64,000 nucleotides of DNA from Phoronis australis (Eukaryota; Phoronida; Phoronidae), in the NCBI GenBank assembly GCA_002633005.1, contig NMRA01000479.1, forward strand, positions 255,690 to 319,689. Direction: 5' to 3'. A program made the translations under genes and the position numbers. Positions 35,701 to 51,010 of this stretch are shown piece by piece (positions within the stretch are counted from its first letter, which is position 1; every line of letters begins with the position of its first letter). The notes under the pieces were generated by a model. It ran no database searches. It had not been told where the DNA came from and saw nothing but the letters and a program-made list of their open reading frames with translations.

Positions 35701-38700
35701 AAACTGTAAATTAAAAAAATGAATGAAAAAATCACACAGCTTTCATTTGCAAAACGAGCAAATTTTAAATAACGATGTTCATATACCACTTCTCTATCAA
35801 ATTTTAAATAACGATGTTCATATACCACTTCTCTATCAAATTTTAAATAACGATGTTCATATACCACTTCTCTATCACACAGCTCAAAACTAGCTCCAAG
35901 CAAATAGCAAGGCACTGTCGCAACTGGCAGTGGTATATGACATGTGTTCATTTTGAGAAACATTTTTCTCCACTGAACAAACGGTATCAAACTGGTCCTC
36001 AAAATTTGGCATGTTAAGTAGGACTATTGCAAGGGATGCAGCAATTAAGGATATTTCCAACCTTATTCACAAAAATGGGCCATTTTTACAATATTTCACT
36101 TGTGTCTAGCAAAATACTTTATCTTCATTCTCGGGGAACTTCAAATACGAAATATATACTGCGTAGCGAGAAAAAAAAGATTTAGCAGAACCACCTTGGA
36201 ACCGCACAACCGCGTGGATATTTGTTTACCACTTATCCAAGGTCAAAGGTTAAAGGGCTTTCAAGTAAATTGAGTCTCCCGCCAGGTACAGAACAGCTTC
36301 GGTATACCCTCAGTCCTTTCATTCACAAATTCGCCATAACATTGAACCAACGAGGTGTGGTTATGATAGAATGGTGCCGGGGAAAACAAAGACAAAACGT
36401 AGTTTTGATCCTAAGGGAGTTGTGCGTCTACATGCATACGACCGTTGACGTTGAAAACGAATGCTACGAGTTGCCTCAGGCCTCAGTCTGGTCATGAACA
36501 CAGAAAGTTGTGAAAAGAGATAAATCCTCCCCCTTATTCCTTAATTCAATTATTAAGTTAACATTTCGATGTTTCGATTTCATGTTAACGACTTACTTTA
36601 ACCACCAATTCAATTTTTGTTATCCATTTCTTACTTGGTTTGGTATCAGTCTCCCAGCACGTGACGTGTACAGGCTATGAACTGTGACCTACTTAGAAAG
36701 TAGGTCGTACAAAATGGCAGAAGTTGGCTGCGAAAGATAGGTCTATTTGAGGTTTTAATGATATTTAAGTTAGTTACGCACTGCAAAATTAGTTAACATT
36801 GCAAGAAAACATTGAAATTGGTGACATAGTTAAGGATTCTATAGGTTATGTATACCGAAAACAAGTTTTCACAGAATAATTAACCAAAGACTTAGAGATT
36901 TTCACGTGTCCCAGTTTAATCGGCTTTTTCTCGGCTTCGGCAAATCGACTTTATTTGAACTTAGGAACACGAGTTCTCGAAAATGGCTCGATGGATTTCG
37001 CTGAAACTTTCCAAACTTAATATTTAGTCACCAATCTCAAAAACGCTGTTTTTGATATAGAAGCTTAGTTTTTGTGTAATGTGGCAAAAACGAATACGAC
37101 TTCAATTTTTTACAAAAATACCTTACGTTTTGCGAGTTTATTTGTCATAGAAACCAAACGAACAAACTAATCAAAAATTCCTAACAGCGTTTTTGAGGTA
37201 ATTGATGAAGCTTTCATTTAAAAAAGGTTTCGTTAAAATCGACCGAGGGGTTATTTTGCTATGAATGTACCTTTCTTAAAAATGGAATTTTTACTTAAAA
37301 AAGGTTTTTACGTGAAAATAATGACAAATAAATACAAAAAGTATATTTATATTTCCTGGTCTTTGTTCTTTCAGAAAATATATACTTTTACTAGTTGACA
37401 AAGCTTAGTTTTTTTGATATACGAGTTAGAACAGAGGCCACTAAATAAGGTTTGAAATAACCTTAAGCCAATATGAAGTGATGTTTGTATCTGGCATTAT
37501 GTCCTCGCATTGTATCCCTGTTAAGTCTTCTTAAGTTACTTCTCGCATAAAAACATTATTCACGTAATTTATAATCCTTGTTTTTTTCCATCTCGTGTTA
37601 AGAGGTTCACTGCGTCACCATCAACCAATGTTTTCCAGTGGGAGGACACTCTTGCTTTGGCACCTCTGCGTTGCTTCCCTTTGACAACTGCACTGACTGA
37701 AAAAAGGCATACATGTTAGAACGCATAACAAATACCAGACTTGCTAGTGTGTAAGGCATACATGTTAGAATGCATAACATATACCAGACTTGCTAGTGTG
37801 TAAGGCATACATGTTAGAATGCATAACATATACCAGACTTGCTAGTGTGTAAGGCATACATGTTAGAATGCATAACATATACCAGACTTGCTAGTGTGTA
37901 AGGCATACATGTTAGAATGCATAACAAATACCAGACTTGCTGGTGTGTAATGCATGGTGAAAACATTTTTCACTTTTCCAAATATGAAACATGAAGTCTA
38001 CAGATTCAGGAAAAATATAAATTAAAGCAAATAAGAGTGTAAAATTGACATGTCATTTCTACCAGCACGTATCAATCCTTTTTGATGGCGAACTTGGTTT
38101 GCCAAGCTGCATTTGGCGAGGTGGTGTTATGCTAAGCATCGAGCCCTTTGAGTTCAGTGAGGGAATTTTTAAAGAAAATGGAATCTGAGTAGAAGCTGCT
38201 AGTAAGAAGTGAATTTTAATCGAAGCCTTAGTGAATCACTCAGAAACTCATCATTCTCTCTTTGTCAAACCTTATTTTAAGACAATTTCCAAAGCAATCG
38301 CGTCATTATTGCCAACACAAAAAAAAACGGATTTGGTCTTTTGAGCAACTTTAGACTATTTTAAATACAACAAATTTGTTACAAACTAATTGCATAAAAT
38401 AGAAAAAGTGCAATAAGCATAACAAAAAGAAGTAGGTTTCGCGCGCAAACGCTGTGGACCATAAACAAGTACGTCTCTTACTATCAAACTGCGAGTGAAG
38501 TCGTGGTGGTGCAGTGGTAAAGAATGTGTGCTTTATCTGCAAGGTAGTGAGTTCAAGGCTGTGGTAATTGCAGTGTTTCATGTTTGACACATTCTCCGTT
38601 TTTGTTTTTTCTCTTTCTTTGCCTTTTTTTCTTGGATAATACTTCAGGAATCAAGGAAAATGCTTGATTTTTAGAGGAAAAAACAGAAAAATCTTCCTGG

Positions 38701-41700
38701 TCGGGCAAACCCCCTCCCGACACCTCATTCGGTGCTATGCGCATCTAATTGTGCTTTGCGCAAATGTTTTCAGACAAAAATGTAGGGCCCCCCTTGTGAT
38801 ATCCTAGATCCGCCACTGTAATAGTAATTCACGCAACCTTGATTAAATTGTCATCGCATTACAGGCTCATTTGCGGGAGTCCTTGATCTTCCTTTTGCTT
38901 TGGTCCATATTACACTTACAAAGTATTCTACACGACCTGTTTGACTTTGCCTCTGATCGGTTTTAATAGCATGCTTCAATGAAGTTTTGAGACAGCTTGA
39001 CTGACGACGTGTGAATATTGTCGTCTGGAAATGTGTATCCTACCCTGCTAACATGCCGCAAAATCTATTTGTTTCTGAATGGTTTTAATTCTAGCTCAAA
39101 CACTACAAAGCCTGATAACCTTGTTGTAAACAAAAAACTAAGCAATTAAATGGTATTTCTATTTGTCCGACAAGTTACACAAAACATTAATGTCGAGATC
39201 TGAAAGACTCAGCACCATCACAAAATGAGTGTGGGTGAAAATACTGAAGTTAATAGGGTCCACTAAACGTTTCCAGAACCCAATCAAGATGTCACATGAT
39301 CACATCCAACAAGAAAAATGCGATTTCTCAGCAGGTGCAAATCTAAATTAATACATACAAGATTTTACTATACATTCTAAACCAAAATAATGGTGATCCT
39401 TTACAATTAGTAATTTAATATTTTTCAATGTTAATGGTTTCATCACTTTTGAATGCAATTATTGAAGCCCATGAAAATCTATTCAGAGTTTATCACAAAC
39501 ACCCGCCTCACCAAATTTCCCACTGCTGAGTGTGCGTGTTAACAAGACATTGCAACTCGAAAACGGCGTGGAAGAATGAACATTGACCACTGGGCCTACA
39601 TTTCAGCTTAAAATCGAACTCTTAAAAACATAAGTCATCAGGGGTAGGCAAGGTAATTACATCACCCTGAATGTCGAGGAAGTTACATGAAATCACATCT
39701 ACTGATGAATAAAAAGTCCACGGGACAGGAATTTTACAAATTCCATCTGATATCTTCCCAATGCTATTTTTTGCCACATCACGTGCTTTGCTCAGTCTCA
39801 CACTTATCCTTACCTAACTCATGTAACCACAGTTGAAATAGTTTATGGTTATTGCGCACAACAAATAAGTTAATGGCGACTAAAAAGTGGAGTTAGAATT
39901 CTTTGCCAAAGTCATCTTATTTCCCGTAAACATGTTTCATGAAAGGTATGTATAGAACCAGAAAGGAGCCCTGAAGAAAGTAAGCGCTTTTTAAGTGATA
40001 ATTTTAAGTGTCAAAAGTGCCTTTTTGACGATATGAAAACCTCTTTGTCGGTAAGTGGATTTCGCCTACTGCCTGTTTAAATGCACGGGACGAAATTAGT
40101 ACAGAAAGTATTGTAGCCCTTACCCAGCCAGATGAGGGGTAGGCCAACCTGCATGAAAGCAGGCTTACGAGAAACAATGGATACGGGAAAGGTAATAATT
40201 TAAATGCAATTAAACTCATTTTCAACCAATAACAAAAACAATAGACCTAACGCGCAAGAACTAATACGTTAAAATGCACACCATTTTCTGATTTTATCCT
40301 GCCATTGTCTAGTACTTACCTCTGACTTTTTGAGCTTTGGGTAGCAGACGGTGTCGAATTTCACTTGCGTCAACCTCTCTTGAGTTTCGTGTCCAAGCCA
40401 GTTGGGAAACTTAACGAAACAGATCAGTGCTTACAAGCTTAACCACCGTCGGTGTCTGCCCTCTGGCCACACTTATCCCCAGCTTGGCACTTCTCGCCTA
40501 CTTTGAAAAAATCCGCCATCGCATAGGATAGGACTACCTGCTCAGACATCACGGGAACTACGGCTTAAACGTGTAGGAATGTTTACTTCGAAAAAGGACG
40601 AATGTATACCTACGCCTAAAAACAAGAGCTCAATTGCTATTTGTTTTAACAAATTACTTCTCCTTATTGTGTAATATGTTATATTCTGTGATTTGAAACT
40701 TAATGTTTGAAACAAATTGATTTTGGTATATTTGGCCACCTGGTTGGAAATTTTAAGTTGTATCATTGAGACAAATCACAACATCACTTTTGGAAATTCT
40801 TACACTCTGCTCACACACAAGGTGGTACATTTCAATATTAAAAAAAAAAATATATTTTCTGCCCAAGAAAGAAAATTCAAAGTTCTAAAATGCTTAGTTT
40901 TGTGCAAGAAATCCGTTTAAGTAGGTATATTAATTTCAAAATAACTTTTAGTTTTTTGCCAACAGTTGACAGGCACATATTTTTATGGTATAATGAGGTA
41001 TCATTAAACGATTATGTACCTGACCAAGCAGCCCAGGCAACTGGACTAAATTCAACGGGCTATTGTGTTCGAATTAGCAAACTCCAACTGTCTGAGGATG
41101 ATCATCCAAGGGTCAATTTTTACCTGGGCAGGGTCTGTCATGTCTAGGACAAGAGGAACTGCCATGTATGTCATTTGCATATTATTATGGTGGATTGATG
41201 GTATGCACTATGCTTTGTGTTAGCCTGCGGGTTTGGGCTCTTACAGGTATACACTGTATGTTTTGATTTACTGATGGTAGACTTTTGTACACTGACAGCA
41301 CAATTTACAGTAAGCATAAGAAAAATTGTAGTTTTATTAACTTTTGCATTGGGTTCTCTGCTTTGTAACATTTGCTAGTCTATTTACGGTTATACTGTAA
41401 CACACATTGTTTTCAATTGTTAAGGCCATAATACATGTTGGAACAATATCAGGAATTCATAGGATTTACAGGAACAGAAAAACAAACAGACACAGCCAGC
41501 TAGACAAAGTCAGCCAGAGAGACACAGCCAGACAGAGAGACACAGCCAGACAGGGAGACACCGCCAGACAGAGAGACACCGCCAGAGAGAGAGACACAGC
41601 CAGACAGAGAGACAAAGCCAAGATGGGGAGACACAGCCAGGCAGACAGACAGACAGAGATACACAGACAGACACAGACAGGCAGACACAGCCAATCCGGC

Positions 41701-44700
41701 ACAGACAGAGATGCAGACAGAGTGACATAAAGAGTGACTTACTAACAGAAAGGCAGACAGACAAACACAGACAGATAGAAGATAGAGAGAGAGGCAGACA
41801 CCCAGAAAGATCGTACAGACTTACCTGTCAATAGATCTTGACAATATGGCTGAGTAAAGGAGCAGAATGACTCCACAGCTGCCATCCATCTCAAAGACAT
41901 GTATGTTGGCTTTAAGAAATGTGAGCAACTCTTCATGTGAGGTAAAATGGTTAAGCACCAGCTGAAAATATTGTAAGAAACTTTATACGAAACAAGTAAT
42001 GCTTACATTCATTTTATGTATTTATTCCATAATTAAAAGGATATCTTGGGCGAGACAAATGATTTTCTGAAATCAGTCTCAGGGTGGAATTGAACCTGCA
42101 ACCTCCGAGGTCGCAGCATAATGCTCTGCTAATGATGTAAAATGACATTAAAAAATGGAAGAGCATTTTAAGAATATTTAACTGGTACAGAGAAAGGCCT
42201 TGACTTATAAGAATGTCTAGCACACAACGGTGAGAATTGGTGAGTTATAATAAAATCACAAAACAACAGACTTTGCTATTTATAGCTCAGGTCAAAATTA
42301 ATAACTTTAAGCAGTCCATCCCATGCAGCAATAATTTCAATGTGTTTTTTGGCAGTCAAGCTGATAATGTCCGTTTAAATGATTCTAAACTACTCAAACA
42401 AGAACAACACAGAGCGTTCATATGTGCTAATAATGTGCATCGCATACTGCCCTATTAAAAGGGATGATCATAATTATAGCCTCTAGGGGGTGCTGCCCCA
42501 AAATCAACAATGTATTCCTGACTAGAAAACCGGGATTTATACATTAAGATTCCAAAACTAAAAGTCCAATTTTCCAAAAAAAAAACTGACGGGACATGCT
42601 TCGTTTCCACCAGCACCGACGGTCCATCAGTACCGCTGCAGCCACGGCGCCATACAGTGGTGTATCCATCAAACAGCATGGTACTGGGAAGTGGAAATAA
42701 AAATGTTGTTGACAACTTGTTTATTCAATAACTTCAAAATGGAATACTGAAAACTTTACCTCTATGTTAGACTTATTGGGCTTAGTCAATGTTGACATCG
42801 CTAGTATGAAAGTTGCAATCTTTTTTGAGTAAATTGTTTTCGCATACAGTTTCACACATGTTTGTACAGGCTAATACGTTAACGATCACAGTATAATTTG
42901 CCTTTAAATTATTTCTTGACTAGTTTTTTGTAAGGATCACAAAATTAAATCACAACACTGGACACAGTGATGTCCCAAGATAATAGTTATTTTACCTAAA
43001 CAGCGCTAAATATATCTTCAATTTCAATTTGCAGGCATTTGGACATTGGAAACTACATGCAACCTTTTCATAAAATTTTCCTTCGATCTGAATGTCACAT
43101 TATGAAATGTTTAGTGAATTATCACCTTATAAAGTTATGCGCCACTTAAATGCTTTTCACTTTTATGTAAGATTCATACACAACAGGCAACGAATGTGCA
43201 GAGTTTTGCCATTGAACGTTCCATCTTTCTGACGCCAAATTCAAACAAACGTTTTGAAGGTATTGACTAAAAGAATGCAGTGCAAGATATGAGACAAAGA
43301 AAACAGGTTCGACTGTCAAGACCATGTTTGATAACAAAAGCAACGCGGAGCGTTGAAATGCGCCCACGAATGCATCGCAAATGGTATGCTTATAGAGTTG
43401 TTTATTTGTATCATCAAAACGGCCACTAGATGGCGCAAAATACGTCGAATCCGTTTGAAAACCAGAAAATGTCATCTTTTCGTTAAAAGAAACCAATTTA
43501 CCAAATTTCATTAAAATTCATCAAGCAACTTGAGAGAAACAGAGGAAAATGAAAAAAAAAAGAAATTGCCACTAGGGGCGCAGTGTTCGTGGGATCCGTC
43601 TAAAAGTTATCGTCTTCTCTTGTTAACTTCACATAAATACACAAGCTAAATTTAATAAAGATCCTGCAGAGGGCTTAGAAGATACAAGTATAGGTGCAAA
43701 AAACAAAACCACCACTAGGAGGCGGCAATTACTCGTCAACCGTCCCCTTCATAGAAAGAACATACATGCCAACTTTCACAATCATCCTTAGAGTGGTTTG
43801 GTTGACAGAGGGACGAACGCCACAAAACAGACTCAAAAACAACAAAAATGGCCACTAGGTGTCGCAAAATACCTTGAATCAATTCGAAGATGAATGGCTA
43901 GCATCACCTCACTAATAGATGCCTATCTGCCAAATTTTATGGAAATCCGTTTGAAGATACGAGGTAAACGTAAAAAACTATAATTGCCACAAGGGGGCAC
44001 ACCGGTAAACCGATCTGTCCGAAAGTCTGTTCTCAACTTCATAAAAATACATTTGCTAAATTTAATAAAGATCCTGTAGAGCGTTTAGGAGATAAAGCCA
44101 TGGCGCAAAAAGCAAATTTCATCAAAATTGGACTAGGGGTATTGAGATATCAAGCATACAACTGGACACAGCGGCGACAGTATGCGAACGTGAGCGCATA
44201 AAAAGCTTTGTCGAAAACAAAATGGCCACTAGGAGGTGTGGCAGAAGTCGAATCCACCCGAAAATTGAATGAAGCCAGTGCACTGATATTAGATACATTT
44301 GTGTAATGTTTCACTGAAATCTGTCAATCCATTCCCTAGATATCATCCGGAAACTTTCTTCCCAAAAAATACTGAGAAAGCCACGCCCTGCTAACCCAAG
44401 GGGGCACGGCACATTGAAAAGTGGTACAAACCATTCTAATGATGCCCTACACCATTGCCCCAAATTTCCTCAAAATCCAACCAGAGTTTGAGACGACACC
44501 TGGTTAAACTACTAAGTAACAACTGCAAACTTCGTGTTTGCTAATGTACCGCAGATTAGATGAATAATAAAGCCTTTACTGAACAAAAAACATTACAGAT
44601 ATACCAAAGCTTGGAGAGGCAAAATAACTTGCAAATTCACTTAATTTAATAACTTACAGTTTCGGTGAGGTTGTCAGGTTTATAGCGACCGCTTCCTACG

Positions 44701-47700
44701 AAAATAGACCGTCCAGTAGGACTAGAAGAAAAGCATTAGTAAGGCGATAAATATAAAGCAAAACATAGTTGTCAAAGAATTCCCACCGTGACCCTGCGTC
44801 TCAAAAAGAATTTTATTAATATGTCTTAAGAGATTTCATACCTTTTAGTATACCTGTTGCAACAAAACAAGCCAAAAATTTAAAAACAAATATTTTTCTT
44901 TTATCGGAGTGTTTGTAATGGGTGGAAGACTGTCTCTGCTGTTGTTGTTTTATACCAGTGCAATACTGAGGAGTTGTGAGGAAAGTCCGCAGACAACCAC
45001 CTTTTACAGACATAAAAACATGCGTTTGTGAAAAGTGTAGTAACAGCAATTTGACTGAGAACGTGTTCAAGTTTCCTAAATACGTGAAAGTTGCACACAA
45101 ATGGTGTCGGTTTGTGCACACAAATGGTGTCGGTTTGTGCACACAAATGGTGTCGGTTTGTGCACCGCATGGTGTCGGTTTGTGCACCGCACGAGAGTGT
45201 GGAATGTCAGTGTGGAACATACGATTCAGTTGGGAGCCACACATTGTTCAGCACATTTCAAGGAATCGTGTTTCGACCAAACACAAAAGTGGTGCTACAA
45301 TGAAGGACTCTCCACCTTGTAAGTGTATTTGCAAATTTATAAATAAAGAACGAACTGCTTCCATTCTAGGGCGAGTGATGCCAAGCCCTCGACCCTGGCC
45401 CAGATTGAGTGCTACGACACGTAGGCTTATGCATTGTCATGGTGTTTAAACCATTCCATCATGGCACTAGTGAATACGAGTGACCCAGGTTTACTGTGGC
45501 CTTTGCCAGTGATTTTTAAGTGTCTACTTTTGTGAATATTGACCACCCCTTGGTTCAGTTGGTTGTGGCTCACATATGCCTCTAAGATTTCTCGTGTAGA
45601 TGGGTCGAGTTCATATGGCCTCAAAGCCCACGAAAGTTCGCTAAGTGGGAAATCAAATTCATTGTCTTATTCTTCAAATACTTGAGTGTAATGCCCGTAT
45701 CCACTCTCCTCTCTGTCTGCATCGTAAGTGTCCATTCTTCGCTCAAAATCGTCCTCGTCTTCTGAGCTGCTGTGTTCCACCATTGCAATTGACTGTCAAG
45801 TGACCAAACATTTTCCACCCAATACATCATTTTGCAGGAAACTTGGAAATAACTAATTTTTCTTCAACTTAAAAAAATTCGTGACTATTTGGCATAAAAA
45901 GTGCTTAGTTAGTTAGATTTTATGGTATTCATTTCGTATTAGCTAACTGGAACCTCAAAAACTAAGAAAACACATCGTGGGAACTCTGTAAGTTATACCA
46001 AAACATAATCAGTTGTTCAGCCATGTTCAAATCAATATTTACTCCTCCACACACTCCCAATTTTATACACATCAGCTGTAAGAAGACTACAAAGCAACCG
46101 CGTACATTGCCACAACTGCCATCTCTTGTTCACCAGCTCTCCACAAGATGTCTCTAAGTGCTGTAGCTAAACACAAACTCCTGAGCTCTCTGTCTGGTGT
46201 AAGTCTGAAAACATAGCAAAGGTTAAAAGTTGAAAATTTGTAGGAAAAGCTAAAAAGAACTTAGTAATCCATAATGCTCAGTTACTGGAGTAGAGACTAT
46301 TCTTCATCTCAACAAACTTCACATCGAGTATCAGGTTTCAAATTAGTAAAAAAATCTCTTGTCAGTGTTAAAATATCACTTCATTGATGTTATTTGCTGA
46401 CTTCTTATGGGGGTGTAAAAGTCCAATGAGCCATGAGCTTTGCAGACTGATTATTTTTCAGTGAAGCTAGTGATGTGAAATTGTGTTGGATGCTTTTTTA
46501 GGGTTCCACTAAATGTTCATAAATGCCATGTAGTGCTAGTTAGGACACTTAATGCAACTTGGCTATAGTACGAACAGTTCATTTTGGCTATAGTGCATGC
46601 TGTTCAAGTTTTCACAAGCATATTAAAAAGTTGAAGGAGTACAAAACTCACTTGTTCTTCACTTCCTTGCCAACACCAAACAGCAGTTCCTTCAACATGC
46701 AGGCCTGAACTGAAGCAATGACACCACAGGGTCCACCCTGATAAACATGCATCCAAAGTAGGAATGATCAATGCGTTTTGAGGAGTTTAAATCAAAACAC
46801 AATCCATTCACTTTGTTTTATACAGTAGCACAAACAGTTATCAAAGAAATTACATTGGTGTGGATGATCAAGAACATTAGTTGTGATTCCAAAGATACTG
46901 TAAGTAGGGACAGATTGAATTTTCCATGGGGCAACTTAATCTGACCATTCAAAACCCCAGTAAGTGCCATCTCTGAAAATTATTATTAGTTTGTTTTGGC
47001 TTGAACTATTAGTTTTGATTTAATAGTTCGCATTATACAAGACGTTAGCGTTCATATGATACAGGTTTGAGTTCACATGATACAAATTAGCAATCTCTGA
47101 CATACCGACACAATTGTATGCTACTGACCCACACCGCTGGAATAAAAATAAGTCAATAATTTAAGACTCGCGACATATGTCAGAACAATGTTCTCACCTT
47201 ATGTTGTATAATGCCGTACTCGAGGCCTGGCATGTCACAAAAACCAAAACTTTGATTTTTCCACTCATTGTTAAATGCCTGCGACGCCAAGCCAAATATA
47301 AGGGTCTTCAACTCCTGGAGAAAAAAAAACAAGCTAAACTTTTGAATATTACACAGCTTGCATGGATATCCTGGAATTTTTGTATGTGATTGGAAATCTT
47401 ATTGTATGTATTATGTGCACACATCTTGAACGTTTGTCACTTTTTCTGGAGATATTGGTTCACAAGCGAATAGACACATTCACCCAGCAAATGAGCGACA
47501 TTTAACTTTGGATATAGTCTATTATAAAATGCACATAACATGAAATAAACATACATGAGATCAAAACAATCAAAAAAAAATATTGAGTGTGTACTCAACG
47601 TTTATAGGGTGTTACACGTCAAACTGAGGGGGGGGCCATCAGATGAGCTTTCTATTATTTATTTACATCCGTCTATTGAGAGCATGTTGGCTACGCTACA

Positions 47701-50700
47701 ATAACAAAAAATTTATTTCGTCAGTCTCGCGTGATCGTATGTCAAAAAACATCAACATTACACATAACTATTACTCATTCATCGATAACTTGACACTGTT
47801 ATGAATACTTCATCTATTAAAAAACATCAAGTAATGCAGAAAGGTAACAGAGAGCTTACCACAGCTGTATGAATGTCTATTGGACGTGAATCTGTTATAC
47901 TCGTTAGTGACCTACTGACAGGGGGCACTGGTGCCTGAAGGTCAAGATTTGCAACTTCAGCATCAAGGTCATCAACATCACCAATCTCTACATCACCGAC
48001 TGCACAGGCAGCAGTTGTGACAGTCTCTGATCTGAAGGAAGCATTTAAATACAATTAATAAAAATAACATAATATCCAGCACATTTTCAATCTGTCTGCT
48101 ATTCAGCCAAATAATAGAACTGCTCCTTCCCCAAACAACACATCAAAACCCTTGAGAACAAAATGGCCACTGGGAGTGACAAATCCACACAAAAATTTAA
48201 TGGTGATGGTGCATTGATGTCACATACCCAAGTGTCAAGTTTCCTTAAAATCCATCAATCAATTAAAAGACATCGGAAATGGTTTTCTTGAAAATAACAT
48301 CTAGGAGGTGCAGCAGTGCTTGAATCCACCCCATAATCAAATGGTGCCAATACATTGACACGGATACCTCGGTTTCAAGTTTTATCCAAATCCGTCAGTC
48401 GGCTCTCTTGATATCATCCGGAAACGCTCTTCCCTCAAACAACACTTCAAAAATCTCCTTGACTAGGACAAAATGGCCACTAGGAGGTGCTGCTGCAATG
48501 GTCAAATCTGCCCAAAAATTTAACGATGACCATGCAATGACAACGTATACGTCTGTGTCAAGTTTCATTGAAATCCTTCAATCGGTTCTCTACATAACAT
48601 CCAAAAACACCCTCACACAAAATGGCCATTAGGAGACTCTGAAGATGTCAAATCCGCCTAAAAAGTATATTGTCTAGTGCAATTGCACAATATACCACTG
48701 TGTCAAGTTTTAACGAAATCTGTTAATCAGTTCGTTAGTAGTGAAAACCAGCCATAAATGGTGCTGGCGCAATCTCATATGACTCTGTCAAGGAATTCTG
48801 TCAATTGGTTCTTCAGGTATCATCCAGAAATGCTCTTCCCAAAAACAACACTTCAAAAGCAAAAATAAAATGGCCACTAAGAGGTGCTACAGTGGTCAAA
48901 TCAACATGAAAATTTAACAGCGCCGCCGCATTGTCATCACAAACCTCTGTGTCTACATTCATTGATATCCCTCACTCATTTCTCTACGTATCATACGGCA
49001 ACGCTCTTACACAAAATGGTCATTAGGAGACACTGCAGTTGTCGAATCTCCCTGAAAATTTAATGGTGCCGTGGCATTGTCATCACTAACCTATGTGTCA
49101 ATTTAATGGTGCCGTGGCATTGTCATCACTAACCTATGTGTCAATTTAATGGTGCCGTGGCATTGTCATCACTAACCTATGTGTCAATTTAATGGTGCCG
49201 TGGCATTGTCATCACTAACCTATGTGTCAATTTAATAGTGCCGTGGCATTGTCATCACTAACCTATGTGTCAATTTAATGGTGCCGTGGCATTGTCATCA
49301 CTAACCTATGTGTCAATTCTTCATTCGCTTCTCTACATATCATCCACAAACTCTCGCAAACAAAATGGCTTCCAGAAGGCACTGCAGAAGTCGAATATGG
49401 CTGAAACTCATTTAGTGCTGGCGCAATGTTATCATATTCCCGTGTGTCAAGTTTCAATAGAATTCGCAAATCAGTTCTCTAGATATCGACCAGAAATACT
49501 TGAAAAGCCAATCATTGATAACAAAGTGGCCACTAAGAGGTGCTGCAGTGATGGAATCAGCCCGAAAATTTAATCGTGCCAGCAAACTGATACCACACGT
49601 TTGTGTCAAATTTCATAAAAATCTGTCAATTTGTTCTCTAGATATCTTCCGAAAATGCTCTTCTCCCAAAAATACAGAAAAAGCTACGCCCTCCTGACCC
49701 CAGGAGGCTGGGCATATTGAAAAGTGGTATGAACTGTTGTAATGATGCCCTAAACCCTTGTGCAAAATTTCGTCAAAACCAGACCAGGGGTTTTTGAGAT
49801 ATATCAAGCAGACACTCAGACAACCGTACAAAGTGACCACGAGAATATGCGACATGATAAAAACTTATATAGTTGGTGCAAAACCAGATCACAATAACAG
49901 CACTATGCTCTACCAGTACATTAAAACTGTTCACTACAAAACTTGTTTTACCTCTCAGTTAGCAGAGACTCAGTAGATTCTGTCACAGGGGGCTTGTCAT
50001 CTGCAACACAAACTGTGCCTGATATACCATGCACCACCCCCTCACTGGTTAGCGACTCCTTTCGTCTGGCTGGACTGGGACGAACACCATCACTACTAGA
50101 TGGAGTTTCATTTTTCTTAAGATCTGTGTTATCCCATAATAGGTTTTCATGAGATGTTCTCCTGGAAGACCTAGGTCGGGCAACTGGGCTTGCATTGACC
50201 TTCAAAACATCTTTAATAGCGTCTCTAGTCACTGTGTAACGTGACTCCGTATTCACAGCTGGGGCTAATTCAGAGATCGCGTTTGATGTTCTGAGTGAGA
50301 CATTAGTTTCACTCCGAGATTTCAGTTCAGTTTTTGGCACGTCAAGATGCTTTTCTGCTAGCTCAACAGATGGCGTTGGTTTTGAACGTAATGATGATGA
50401 AGGGCGAGCAGAGTGTTTTCGTGGTTGGCGTCTTCGATCTCGTTCCTGTAATACAACACCTCCTCAATGCACAAAGTCAGTGCGTGATGTTCCGCACTTG
50501 CAGAATAAAAAAAATATGCAGAATATTGCGCAACTTTGCTGCTAACAGTCCAATTTAATATAATGCAGAATATCGCACAGACTTTTTGCATAATTTCTAC
50601 GAAATTTGTGAAATGTTCTGCAAGTGCGTAATATCACACATTGACTTCACGTAGTTAATAATTGCGCACGACAAAAATTAAATTGCTAAATTAAGAAGAT

Positions 50701-50978
50701 ACTAATGGAGCAAATAAAAAGTAACACAGACTGTAAACATGTTTAGGACAAGGTATAGATTTATTATAGCCTAAAGTGAATATAAAGGAGGTGCGGAATT
50801 GTTCTGTCCACTCTGAGATTAAATAAGAAAGCCTCATTTTGTCTCTTTGTTTGTAGTGATGGGCTTCTCAAGTTTACCAGACGAGTGAGTGCAGTACCAA
50901 GGTTGATTATTTAACTGACTGTTTTTGATTTCATGACCTGAACATGACCTTTAATTCTTCACATTATCTATGATTATC

Positions 50979-51010
<32 letters not shown>

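Noticed and set aside
41407-41764. Overlapping ORFs on both strands rich in Arg/Gln/Asp or Cys/Leu/Ser
   Set aside because: Produced by the CAGACAGAGAGACA repeat; open in several phases at once.
49265-49697. ORFs in the CCACTAG array
   Set aside because: Diverged units carry no conserved frame; they follow the repeat, not selection.
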